Below the pieces are notes generated by a model, which did no database searches, was not told where the DNA came from, and saw only the letters and a list, made by a program, of their open reading frames with translations. Made by a program: the position numbers and the translations under genes. From Streptomyces ferrugineus (GTDB lineage Bacteria; Actinomycetota; Actinomycetes; Streptomycetales; Streptomycetaceae), in contig NZ_CP063373.1 of the NCBI RefSeq assembly GCF_015160855.1, positions 1,860,001 through 1,924,000 of the forward strand: DNA of 64,000 nt, read 5' to 3'. Positions 27,845-37,987 of the stretch are shown here, piece by piece; within the stretch, counting starts at the first letter, position 1, and each line of letters opens with the position of its first letter.

Positions 27845-29154
27845 CCCTGTGCCCGGAGCACGTCCCGCAGCCAGCCGTAGGACGCCTTGGGGGTCCTGGC
27901 GAGCGTGTCGTAGTCCACGTGGACCAGGCCGAACCGGCGGGCATAGCCCTCGGCCCACTCGAAGTTGTCCAGCAGCGACCAGACGAAGTACCCGCGCACG
28001 TCCACGCCCGCCTCCACCGCCCGGTGCAGCGCGCGCAGGTGGCCGTCCAGGTAGGCGATCCGCTGCTGGTCGTCGACGCCCTCGTACGAGCAGCCGTTCT
28101 CGGTGATGACGATCGGCGGCAGCCGGTCGCCGTACCGCTCCCGGAAGCCGGTGAGGAGTTCCGTCAGGCCCTCGGGGACCACCGGCCAGCCGAAGTCGGT
28201 CGTCGGCACGTCCTCGATCTCCCTGACCGAGAAGGGCAGTTCGGCCGGCATGCGCACCCCGCCGAACTCGATCTCGGTGCCCTGCGGGGCGCCCACGCGG
28301 GTCGGGGCGTAGTAGTTGACGCCGTAGAAGTCGAGGGGTTCGGAGATGGCCTTCAGGTCCGTCTCGACGTCCTCGGGGGCTCCCGGCATCAACTCGCCGA
28401 TGCCCTCCGGGTACCGGCCGAGCAGCACCGGGTCGGCGAACAGGCGGTTGAGGAGGACGTCGTAGAAGTCCGCCGCCTCCATGTCCGCCTGCTCCCGCGA
28501 CGCCGGCCAGGTCGGGCCGTGCGAGTTGGCGATCCCGATGTCCGTCGCGCCGGCCGCGCGCAGTGCCCGTACGGCCAGGCCGTGGGCCAGCAGCTGGTGG
28601 TGGGCGACGGGCAGGGCGTCGAACAGCAGCCGCTTGCCCGGGGCGTGGGTGCCGAGGGCGTGGCCCAGCAGGGTGTGCTCGGCGGGCTCGTTGATGGTGA
28701 TCCACTTCTGGACGCGGTCGCCCAGGCGCTCGGCGACCACGGACACGTGCTCGGCGAAACGGGCCGCCGTGTCCCGGTCCAGCCAGTCCAGCGCGACCGG
28801 CAGATCCCAGTGGAAGAGGGTCGGCACCGGCCGTACGCCCGCCGCGCACAGCTCGTCCACCAGACGGTCGTAGAAGTCCAGGCCCTTCGGCGCGTTCACG
28901 CGGGGCCACGAGATCGAGAAGCGGTACGCCCCCACGCCCAGGCCGGCCAGGAGCGCCACGTCCTCGCGGTAGCGGTGGTAGTGGTCGCAGGCCACCGCCG
29001 CCGTGGAGCCGTCCTTCACCGTTCCCGGCTCGGCGGTGAAGGTGTCCCACACGGACGGCTCACGCTCGTCCGCCGCTCCCTCGATCTGGTGGGCCGAGGT
29101 CGAGACGCCCCACAGGAAGCCGGCCGGGAACTGGGGTATCGGGTTCGTCGCCAT
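27841..29154 (-). CDS. GH1 family beta-glucosidase
   Basis: This is a 437-residue glycoside hydrolase of family 1, slightly short for the family but complete. It starts FPAGFLWGVSTSAHQIEG, has the acid/base Glu in ITINEPAEH and the nucleophile Glu in VITENGCSYEG, and ends with FVWSLLDNFEWAEGY. There is no signal peptide, so it cleaves beta-glucosides such as cellobiose in the cytosol after uptake. The ATG at 29154 was preferred; one at 29166 would add four residues. It is coupled to the MFS gene downstream. Confidence 0.92.
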   Translation of the reverse strand: MATNPIPQFPAGFLWGVSTSAHQIEGAADEREPSVWDTFTAEPGTVKDGSTAAVACDHYHRYREDVALLAGLGVGAYRFSISWPRVNAPKGLDFYDRLVDELCAAGVRPVPTLFHWDLPVALDWLDRDTAARFAEHVSVVAERLGDRVQKWITINEPAEHTLLGHALGTHAPGKRLLFDALPVAHHQLLAHGLAVRALRAAGATDIGIANSHGPTWPASREQADMEAADFYDVLLNRLFADPVLLGRYPEGIGELMPGAPEDVETDLKAISEPLDFYGVNYYAPTRVGAPQGTEIEFGGVRMPAELPFSVREIEDVPTTDFGWPVVPEGLTELLTGFRERYGDRLPPIVITENGCSYEGVDDQQRIAYLDGHLRALHRAVEAGVDVRGYFVWSLLDNFEWAEGYARRFGLVHVDYDTLARTPKASYGWLRDVLRAQG

Positions 29155-29212
29155 GCGCCGGATCATCCGTACCGGCGGTAACGGAAGTCAACGGCCAGGC
29201 GTGAAGAACCGG

Positions 29213-29479
29213 TTACGCTCCTTCCTTGAGCACCCTGGAGATCAGCTTGCGCTGTTCGTCGGTGAGCCGGGGATCCGAGCAGTACACCGTCTTCTCGTCC
29301 ACGGTGATCTGGTAGCTGAAGCCGTCCGGAACCCCGATCGGGGGCGTGCCCCGGCCGGACGCGACCGCGCGCTCGGCCAGGGTGTGCCAGTCCTGGGCGT
29401 CGGGCCGCCCCGAGGTGTCCACCTCGGCGTGCCGCTCGATGCCCGCGAATCCTCCCGTGCGCCGTACCAAAATACGCAT
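29213..29479 (-). CDS. Emfourin-like inhibitor of the adjacent M4 peptidase
   Basis: This 88-residue cytosolic protein starts MRILVRRTGGFAGIERHAEVD, the pattern of emfourin (protealysin inhibitor, originally known from Serratia), and ends DEKTVYCSDPRLTDEQRKLI. Emfourins sit next to protealysin-like M4 proteases and inhibit them. Here the protease gene is immediately upstream on the same strand, with a 21-base gap. A pair protecting the cell from its own non-secreted protease is the likely role. The assignment rests on sequence pattern and context together. Confidence 0.85.
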   Translation of the reverse strand: MRILVRRTGGFAGIERHAEVDTSGRPDAQDWHTLAERAVASGRGTPPIGVPDGFSYQITVDEKTVYCSDPRLTDEQRKLISRVLKEGA

Positions 29480-29500
29480 GGGTCCCTGTCTAGTACGGAC

Positions 29501-30571
29501 TTAGGAGATCCGCACCCCGACCTGCTCCCACGCCTTCGACACGGCCTGGAGTTCCTCGCCGCCGTCGCCGAAGCGCTCGCGCGCCGCCTTCGCGGTCAGC
29601 CCCGCGAAGTCCGTGAACATGGCCCGGTCCGACAGCTCGCCGCCGGTGAGCACGTCGTACCAGATCTGGCCCGCCTTCTCCCAGGCGTGGCCGCCGAGGG
29701 CGGTGGCGGCGAGGTAGAAGGCGTGGTTGGGGATGCCGGAGTTGATGTGCACGCCGCCGTTGTCGCGGCCGGTGCGGACGTACTCGTCCATCGTCGCGGG
29801 CTGCGGGTCCTTGCCGAGGACGTCGTCGTCGTACGCGCTGCCCGGCTCCTTCATGGAGCGCAGGGCCTTGCCGGAGACGCCGGGCGCGAGCAGTCCGGCG
29901 CCGATCAGCCAGTCGGCCTCGGCGGCGGTCTGGCCGAGCGTGTACTGCTTGATGAGGGCGCCGAAGACATCCGACATGGACTCGTTCAGCGCGCCGGGCT
30001 GGCCGTAGTAGGTGAGGTTGGCCGTGTACTGGGTGACGCCGTGGGTGAGCTCGTGGCCGATGACGTCGATCGGGATGGTGAAGTCGAGGAAGATCTCGCC
30101 GTCACCGTCGCCGAACACCATCTGCTCGCCGTTCCAGAAGGCGTTGTTGTAGTTCTCGTCGTAGTGGACGGTGGCGTCCAGCGGCAGGCCGTCGCCGTCG
30201 ATGGAGTGGCGGGCGTAGGCCTTGAGGAACAGCTCGAAGGTGGCGCCGAGGCCGGCGTAGGCGCGGTTGACCGTGGCGTCCGGGCCGGGCTCGTCGCCCT
30301 CGCCGCGGACCTTCCTGCCGGGCAGGGCGGTGCCGTGCTCGGCGTCGTGGATGGTGCGCAGCGGCTGGTCCGACGGTGCCTTCGCCGTCGGGGCGGCCGC
30401 GAGGGCGAACTCGGCCGTGACACGGCGCCTGCCGCGCAGCTCGCTGTCGCGCATCAGGGTCCGGCGAGCCGGGCCGGAGAGTGCGGGGTCGTCGCTGCGG
30501 GCCAGCTTGTCGAGGACGTGTGGCGGTACGACGGTGCAGAAGACGGGCTCGAAGCCCCCGTTGGTCGTCAT
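29501..30571 (-). CDS. M4-family metallopeptidase (protealysin-like)
   Basis: This 356-residue thermolysin-family zinc protease has no signal peptide and a short propeptide. The N-terminal FCTVVPPHVLDKLA is the conserved propeptide motif of protealysin-like precursors. The zinc site is HELTH (with Glu catalytic), and the third ligand Glu is in NESMSDVFGA. The substrate-binding GGVHINSGIPNHAFYLA is also present. The ATG at 30571 was chosen; one at 30583 would add four residues, and neither has a clear ribosome-binding site. It is divergent from leuA and followed by its emfourin-type inhibitor. Confidence 0.92.
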   Translation of the reverse strand: MTTNGGFEPVFCTVVPPHVLDKLARSDDPALSGPARRTLMRDSELRGRRRVTAEFALAAAPTAKAPSDQPLRTIHDAEHGTALPGRKVRGEGDEPGPDATVNRAYAGLGATFELFLKAYARHSIDGDGLPLDATVHYDENYNNAFWNGEQMVFGDGDGEIFLDFTIPIDVIGHELTHGVTQYTANLTYYGQPGALNESMSDVFGALIKQYTLGQTAAEADWLIGAGLLAPGVSGKALRSMKEPGSAYDDDVLGKDPQPATMDEYVRTGRDNGGVHINSGIPNHAFYLAATALGGHAWEKAGQIWYDVLTGGELSDRAMFTDFAGLTAKAARERFGDGGEELQAVSKAWEQVGVRIS

Positions 30572-30662
30572 GTGCGGCACCATTGCACTGCGTGAGATGG
30601 CTGTCACTAGTCGCAACCATGATTGGTGAAATATGCGGACAGGGATCCGCACGCTCCGTGAC

Positions 30663-30688
30663 GAAGTGGTATGGCGAAGTGGTATGGC
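30663..30688. repeat. Perfect 13-bp tandem direct repeat upstream of leuA
   Basis: GAAGTGGTATGGC occurs twice in direct tandem in the region between the M4 protease gene and the leuA leader. It could be a double binding site for a regulator of either divergent gene. No regulator can be named. Confidence 0.6.
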
Positions 30689-30775
30689 GCACGTTTTGCC
30701 CCCTTCGTCCTCCGGGTCCCGCATACTGATACAGCGCCCCGCATCCGAAGAGCCTCGGCTAGCATGCTTCGCATC

Positions 30776-32625
<1,850 letters not shown>

Positions 32626-32674
32626 TGGTGCGCTCTCGGCCGTAGGTCCACTGGGGAGTGGGTGGGTGCGGCGC

Positions 32675-32725
32675 CGTCGTGGTTGCTCGCGCAGTTCCCC
32701 GCGCCCCTTTAGGGCGATCGCGCGC
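32675..32725. repeat. Intergenic element of the GCGCAGTTCCCCGCGCCCCT type
   Basis: This stretch contains TCGCGCAGTTCCCCGCGCCC followed by a small CGCCC/GGGCG hairpin around TTTA. The motif is common between genes in Streptomyces genomes and probably ends leuA transcription. It is the only copy noticed in this window. The rest of 32626-32899 shows no gene. Confidence 0.5.
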
Positions 32726-32899
32726 CCGGCGTTCAGAGGCTCCGTCTGCCGTATCAGCGGCGGGCGGAGCCGTCCATTTCCGGCCATTGGTCTGTGCAGG
32801 TCACGGAAAGGTCTCGTCCGGGGTGCTGACTGCGCGTCCGGGATGTGGCTAACATCACGCAAGCGCGGCGATGTTGCCGCGGCGTTACGGAGGTGCGAC

Positions 32900-33598
32900 G
32901 TGCTGCCAGGACGGGGACGAAACGGCCGTGCCGCCAGGCTTGCGCGCATTCTGGGCACCCGCACCGCTTGGTCGGCCGTGGGCGACGGGGAGTTCTTCTG
33001 CCCCGGCTGCGGAGGCGACCGCAACTACCAGCGGCTCACCGGGCATCGCCGCTTCACCCTGCTCGGCGTGCCCGTGCTGCCGCGCGGCGAGAGCGCGCCC
33101 GTCGTGGAGTGCGCGGCCTGCCGGCGTCACTTCGGCACCGACGCCCTCGACCATCCGACCACCACCCGCTTCTCCGCGATGCTCCGCGACGCCGTCCACA
33201 CCGTCGCCCTCGCGGTGCTCGCGGCGGGCGGCACCTGCGCCCGTACGTCCCTGGAGACCGCCGCGGCCCTCGTGCGCGCCGCCGGCTTCGACGACTGCAC
33301 GGAGGACCAGCTGAGCGCCCTGGTCGAGGCGCTGGCGGCCGACACCGGGCGGGTCTTCTCCGAGCCCTGCGGTGCCGGGCTGGCCATAGAGCTCCACGAG
33401 GCCCTGGACCCCCTCGCCCCGCACCTGGCCCCCGCCGGCCGCGAGTCGATCCTCCTCCAGGGCGCCCGCATCGCCCTGGCCGACGGCCCCTACACCCCCT
33501 CCGAACGGGACGCCCTGGCGACGGTCGGCGCCGCGCTCACCATCGGCACCGAGGACGTGACCCGACTGCTGGCCGCGGCGGCACGGACACCGTCGTAG
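32900..33598 (+). CDS. Zinc-ribbon and TerB-like domain protein
   Basis: This 232-residue protein has an N-terminal zinc ribbon (FFCPGCGGDRNYQ, then VECAACRRHFG, four Cys) and a C-terminal all-helical TerB-like domain (residues about 85-230, with ILLQGARIALADGPYTPSERDALATVG). TerB domains occur in tellurite-resistance and stress systems, with acidic metal-binding sites. The GTG at 32900 has GGAGG 6 bases upstream. No ter partners are nearby, so the label tellurite resistance should not be taken literally. Confidence 0.82.
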   Translation: MLPGRGRNGRAARLARILGTRTAWSAVGDGEFFCPGCGGDRNYQRLTGHRRFTLLGVPVLPRGESAPVVECAACRRHFGTDALDHPTTTRFSAMLRDAVHTVALAVLAAGGTCARTSLETAAALVRAAGFDDCTEDQLSALVEALAADTGRVFSEPCGAGLAIELHEALDPLAPHLAPAGRESILLQGARIALADGPYTPSERDALATVGAALTIGTEDVTRLLAAAARTPS

Positions 33599-33912
33599 CC
33601 CGGACTGCCATCCGTACGCCGCGACGACCAGCACGAGGACGCCGACGACGCCGATGACGTCGAGGACGAGCAGCCCGGCCGCCAGGGGGAGGGGACGGTC
33701 ATGGGGCCCGTCCTTCCCGAAACGCAGGTCCCGGGCCTGAGTGCGGACGCTCAGGTCCCGCGCAGCCCTCCAGTACTCCCCAGGGAGTAATCGCGCCGTT
33801 CCGCCGCCCCCGGCAGTAGTCGTCAACTCGGCCTCCCGTCCGACGAAACCGCATCTCAGGGCCGGAAGTCTGGAACCGACCCAGACATCCGATCCGGAGG
33901 GGGGCCCGTCTC
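33599..33912. other. Gap with a possible minus-strand small membrane protein
   Basis: No confident gene was found. On the minus strand about 33600-33826 an open frame with coding-like third-position GC reads WRAARDLSVRTQARDLRFG and then a hydrophobic stretch LAAGLLVLDVIGVVGVLVLV. It has no stop before running antisense through the TerB gene to 32885. It may be a decayed gene for a small single-helix membrane protein. The right end holds the GGAGGGGGG ribosome-binding site of the MMPL gene. Confidence 0.3.
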
Positions 33913-35988
33913 ATGGGGGCCGCAAGGACAAGCACGCGACGACGGCGGGCCGTGCCCTGGCTCGTGCTCGCGCTGTGGATCGGGGTGCTCGCGCTCGCCT
34001 CGCCGTTCGCGTCGAAGCTCGGGGACGTCCAGCGCGACCGTGCCGTCGACTATCTGCCGGCGAGCGCCGACTCCACGCAGGTCGCGAAGATCCAGGACCG
34101 GCTGCCGGGCGGCGAGGCCACCGAGATGGTCGTCGTCTATCACCGGGACGGCGGACTGACCGCCCGGGACAGGGCGACCGCGGCCGAGCAGATCGAGCGG
34201 ATCGCCGGCACGCACCGGCTCACCGATCAGCCGCGGGGCATCCCCTCCCAGGACGGGACCACCCTGATGTACCCGGTCGCCAGCACCGAGCCGGGACAGG
34301 ACGAAGAGGCCCGAGACGCGCTCGTCAACGACGTGCGCGACATCGCGCGCGGCGGCGACGGGCTCGGCGTCGACGTCGGCGGTTCGGGTGCCCTCGCCAC
34401 CGATGCGAGCGAGGTCTACAACTCCCTCGACGGACCGCTGCTCTACACCACCGCCGCTGTCGTCGCCCTGCTGCTGATCCTCATCTACCGCAGCCCGTTC
34501 CTCTGGCTGGTACCGCTCGCCGTCGCGGGCATGGCCGACTATCTGTCGATGGGCGTCGCCTACGGCCTCAACCAGGGGTTCGGGACGTCCGTTTCCGGCC
34601 AGAGCTCCGGGATCATGACCATCCTGGTGTTCGGGGCGGGGACCGACTACGCGCTGCTGCTCGTCTCCCGGTACCGCGAGGAGCTACGGCGCATCGAGCG
34701 GCCGTACGACGCCATGGTCGCCGCGCTCAAGGGCTGCGGGCCCGCCGTGCTCGCCTCCTCCGGCACCGTCGCCGCCGGACTGCTGTGCCTGCTCGCCGCC
34801 GACCTCAACTCCAGCCGCGGCATGGGCCCGCTCGGCACCGTAGGCGTACTGTGCGCGCTCGCCGCGATGCTGACGCTGCTGCCCGCGATCCTCGTACTGC
34901 TCGGCCGGCGTGTGTTCTGGCCGCTCGTGCCGCGCCACGGCAGCACGCCCAAGGCCCGCCGGTCCCTGTTCACGGCGATGGGCAGCTCCGCCGGACGCCG
35001 GCCCCTGACCGTCCTCGCGGGCGGCGCCGTCCTGCTCGGCGCGCTCGCGCTCGGCACCCTGAACCTGCCCGGCAGCCTCAAGCAGGAGGACTCCTTCACC
35101 AGCAAGCCCGACGCGGTCGCCGCCATGGAGACCCTCGCCAAGGCCTACCCCGAGCGCGGCACCCAGCCCATCAGCGTCATCACACCGAAGGAGCGGGCCG
35201 AGGCGACCCTCGCCTCGATCCGCGGCACCAGCGGCGTCGACAGCGCCCAGCAGGGCCGTACCGGAGACGGCTGGACCGAGATCTCCGTCCTCGCCACCGC
35301 ACCGCCCCAGTCCGCCGGGGAGACCGCCACCATCGAGTCCCTGCGGGACAAGCTCGACGGCTCCTACGTCGGCGGGGCGAGCGCCCAGCAGCTCGACCTG
35401 AAGGACACCAACGCCCGCGACCGCATGGTCGTCGTGCCGATCGTGCTGCTGTCCGTGCTGCTGATCCTGATCGCCCTGCTGCGCTCGCTCGTCGCGCCCC
35501 TGATCCTGGTGGGGGCCGTGGTCGCGGTGTGGGGCGCGGCGCTCGGCATCGGCGGACTCGTGTTCGAGCCGCTCTTCGGCTACGAGGGCACCGACCCCGG
35601 GCTCGGACTGCTGTCCTTCGTGTTCCTGGTGGCCCTCGGCGTCGACTACGGCATCTTCCTGATGCACCGGATGCGCGAGGAGTGCCTCGGCGGCGCCGAA
35701 CCGGCGACGGCCGCGCTCACCGCGCTGCGTACGACGGGCGGCGTCATCGCCTCCGCCGGGCTGGTCCTCGCCGCCACCTTCGCGGTGCTCACCAGCATGC
35801 CGCTGGTGCCGCTCGTGGAGCTGGGCTTCGTCATCGCGGTGGGCGTGCTGCTGGACACCTTCCTGGTGCGCACCTACCTGGTGACCAGCGCGAGCGTGGC
35901 GCTGCGCCGCAAGCTGTGGTGGCCGGGCGGGCTGTCCCGGGCGCCGCGGCCCCCGGTGCGGCAGGAACCCCAGCCGGAGCCGGTGTGA
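33913..35988 (+). CDS. MMPL-family (RND superfamily) membrane exporter
   Basis: This is a 691-residue membrane protein with duplicated RND-type architecture: one helix, a periplasm-side domain, then five to six helices, each half repeated. The proton-relay-type motifs FGAGTDYALLLVSRYREE (first half) and ALGVDYGIFLMHRMREE (second half) are both intact. Mycobacterial relatives export lipids or lipopeptides; the substrate here is unknown. A GGAGGGGGG ribosome-binding site precedes the ATG. A strong hairpin follows, and then a two-component system that may respond to envelope stress. Confidence 0.92.
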   Translation: MGAARTSTRRRRAVPWLVLALWIGVLALASPFASKLGDVQRDRAVDYLPASADSTQVAKIQDRLPGGEATEMVVVYHRDGGLTARDRATAAEQIERIAGTHRLTDQPRGIPSQDGTTLMYPVASTEPGQDEEARDALVNDVRDIARGGDGLGVDVGGSGALATDASEVYNSLDGPLLYTTAAVVALLLILIYRSPFLWLVPLAVAGMADYLSMGVAYGLNQGFGTSVSGQSSGIMTILVFGAGTDYALLLVSRYREELRRIERPYDAMVAALKGCGPAVLASSGTVAAGLLCLLAADLNSSRGMGPLGTVGVLCALAAMLTLLPAILVLLGRRVFWPLVPRHGSTPKARRSLFTAMGSSAGRRPLTVLAGGAVLLGALALGTLNLPGSLKQEDSFTSKPDAVAAMETLAKAYPERGTQPISVITPKERAEATLASIRGTSGVDSAQQGRTGDGWTEISVLATAPPQSAGETATIESLRDKLDGSYVGGASAQQLDLKDTNARDRMVVVPIVLLSVLLILIALLRSLVAPLILVGAVVAVWGAALGIGGLVFEPLFGYEGTDPGLGLLSFVFLVALGVDYGIFLMHRMREECLGGAEPATAALTALRTTGGVIASAGLVLAATFAVLTSMPLVPLVELGFVIAVGVLLDTFLVRTYLVTSASVALRRKLWWPGGLSRAPRPPVRQEPQPEPV

Positions 35989-36006
35989 GCCTCCCACGCA
36001 CCGTCA

Positions 36007-36036
36007 GGGCGCCCCTCCCCTCCCGGAGGGGCGCCC
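36007..36036 (+). terminator. Perfect 12-bp hairpin terminator
   Basis: GGGCGCCCCTCC at 36007-36018 pairs with GGAGGGGCGCCC at 36025-36036 around a 6-base loop, 19 bases after the MMPL stop. It separates the exporter from the two-component genes. Confidence 0.8.
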
Positions 36037-36056
36037 GCGTGGCGGAGGATGAGCCG

Positions 36057-37292
36057 GTGCAGTCGACGACGAGAGCGGCGGGCAGATCCCGCGTGGGCGA
36101 GCGGATCATGGCGGCGGTCAACCGCGACCCCCTGACCGCCCCGCACCGCACGCGCAACGACGCGGTGCTGGCCGTGGCGTGGGCCGCCCTCGCCACGGTC
36201 ATGGCCCTGTTCGGCGACGAGGAGCTCCGGCCCGACGCGCTGGGCTGGACCCTGCTGCTCGCCGCGCATGTGCCCCTGGTGTGGCGGCGCAGCCGTCCGG
36301 TGCTCGTCCTGTTCGCGGTGATGGCCTGCATCACGCCGTACCACGCCCTGGACAACAACCACGCCGCCCCCATCCTCACGACCATGGTGGTGCTGTACAC
36401 GGTCGCGGCGACCGGCACGGTGCGCCGCACGCTGCTCATCGGCGCCTCCGTCCTCGGCGTGACGCTGTTCCTCAACGCCCTCACCAACCCCGACGGGACC
36501 ATCGAGCTGCTGCGGATCTCCGGCTGGGTCCTCGCGTTCCTCTTCTGCGGCATGGACGTCCGCTACTACCGCCAGTACGTCGCCGCCATAGTCGAACGCG
36601 CCGAGCGCGCCGAACGCACCCGCGAGGAGGAGGCCCGCCGCCGGGTCGCCGAGGAACGCCTGCGCATCGCCCGCGACCTGCACGACCTGCTCGCCCACAG
36701 CATCACCCTCATCGGCGTGCAGACGTCGGTGGCCGCGCACGTACTGGCCGCGGACCCCGAACGGCTGGACCGCGAGACCATGGCCAAGTCCCTCGACGAC
36801 ATCGCCGAGACCTGCCGCACGGCGCGCGGCGAACTGCGCACGACGCTGGACGTCCTGCGCGAACAGGGCGCGGTGGGCGAGGCGCGCGGCCCGCTGCCCG
36901 GCCTGGACGGGGTGCCCGACCTGGTGGCGGCGGCGCGGCTCGCCGGGGCGCGGGTGGCGTCGGCGGTACGGGTGCGGCAGGCGCCGCCCGCCGTGGGCGC
37001 GGCCGCGTACCGGATCGTGCAGGAGGCGCTGACGAACGTCGTCCGGCACGCCGGCCCCGAACCGGCCGTACGCCTCGCGCTGCACGAGGAGCGGGGTGCC
37101 CTGCACCTGTCGGTGACCAACGACGGCGGCTGCCCGGCCGGGGTATCGCCGAACCCCGGCCACGGCATCGTCGGCATGCGTGAGCGGGCCCGCAGCGTGG
37201 GTGGCACACTCGACGCCGGGCCGCGACGCGAGGGGGGTTTCGAGGTGAGGGCCGTACTGCCCACCGGAACGGAACGGGGAGGCGAGCGATGA
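36057..37292 (+). CDS. Sensor histidine kinase (NarL-associated, HisKA_3 type)
   Basis: This 411-residue kinase has four to five membrane helices in residues about 35-175 and a coiled linker (ERAERAERTREEEARRR). The dimerisation/phosphoacceptor box is RIARDLHDLLAHSITLIG (His in DLHD). The ATPase part has the N-box EALTNVVRHAG and G-box GHGIVGMRERARSVGG. The stimulus is unknown; there is little extracellular sequence, so an intramembrane signal is likely. The GTG at 36057 has GGAGG 8 bases upstream; an earlier GTG at 36039 falls within the ribosome-binding region. Its stop overlaps the response-regulator start (ATGA). Confidence 0.92.
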   Translation: MQSTTRAAGRSRVGERIMAAVNRDPLTAPHRTRNDAVLAVAWAALATVMALFGDEELRPDALGWTLLLAAHVPLVWRRSRPVLVLFAVMACITPYHALDNNHAAPILTTMVVLYTVAATGTVRRTLLIGASVLGVTLFLNALTNPDGTIELLRISGWVLAFLFCGMDVRYYRQYVAAIVERAERAERTREEEARRRVAEERLRIARDLHDLLAHSITLIGVQTSVAAHVLAADPERLDRETMAKSLDDIAETCRTARGELRTTLDVLREQGAVGEARGPLPGLDGVPDLVAAARLAGARVASAVRVRQAPPAVGAAAYRIVQEALTNVVRHAGPEPAVRLALHEERGALHLSVTNDGGCPAGVSPNPGHGIVGMRERARSVGGTLDAGPRREGGFEVRAVLPTGTERGGER

Positions 37293-37948
37293 TCCGCGTG
37301 CTGCTCGCGGACGACCAGACGCTCGTGCGGGAGGCGTTCGCCATGCTGGTCGAGTCGGCCCCGGACATGGAGGTCGTCGGCCAGGCGGCCACCGGCCGGG
37401 AGGCCGCGGACCTGGCGCGCGGCGCCCGCGCCGACCTCGTGGTGATGGACATCCGCATGCCCGACCTGGACGGCATCGAGGCGACCCGGCTGATCGCGGC
37501 CGACGACGACCTGGCCGGGGTGCGGGTGCTGGTCCTCACCACCTACGACACCGACGAGAACATCGTGGACGCGCTGCGGGCCGGCGCCTCGGGCTTCCTG
37601 GTCAAGGACACCCGCCCGGCGGAACTGCTGGACGCGATCCGCACGGTGGCCGCGGGCGAGGCACTGCTGTCACCGGGGCCGACCGCACGGCTGATCGAGC
37701 GGTTCCTGCGCAGCCCCTGCGCGCCCATGGCCGACGGGCCCGAATGCCTGTCCGAACGTGAACGCGAAGTGCTGACGCTGGTCGCGCGCGGGCTCAACAA
37801 CACGGAAGTGGCGGAGTCGTTGGGACTCAGCCCGCTCACGGCCAAGACCCACGTCAGCCGCATCATGGGCAAGCTGGGGGCGCGGGACCGGGCGCAGCTC
37901 GTCATCGTGGCGTATGAGTCAGGGATGGTGACACCGGGGAACCTGTGA
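37289..37948 (+). CDS. NarL/LuxR-type response regulator
   Basis: This 219-residue protein has a receiver domain (acidic pair Asp8-Asp9, phosphoacceptor Asp54 in VVMDIRMPDLDG, conserved Lys in FLVKDTRP) and a C-terminal LuxR helix-turn-helix (LSEREREVLTLVARGLNNTE, then LSPLTAKTHVSRIM). It is translationally coupled to the kinase gene by a 4-base overlap. The targets are unknown; the preceding MMPL exporter or the following sialidase are candidates from position. Confidence 0.95.
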   Translation: MIRVLLADDQTLVREAFAMLVESAPDMEVVGQAATGREAADLARGARADLVVMDIRMPDLDGIEATRLIAADDDLAGVRVLVLTTYDTDENIVDALRAGASGFLVKDTRPAELLDAIRTVAAGEALLSPGPTARLIERFLRSPCAPMADGPECLSEREREVLTLVARGLNNTEVAESLGLSPLTAKTHVSRIMGKLGARDRAQLVIVAYESGMVTPGNL

Positions 37949-37987
37949 CGGACAGGTGAACGTCTGACCCTCCGTCAAGGGAGTTCG

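Noticed and set aside
33741-37292. A single 1183-residue frame covering the exporter and the histidine kinase
   Set aside because: Only the part after 36057 is the kinase. The upstream part is an Arg/Pro/Ala-rich shadow of the MMPL gene read in another frame.
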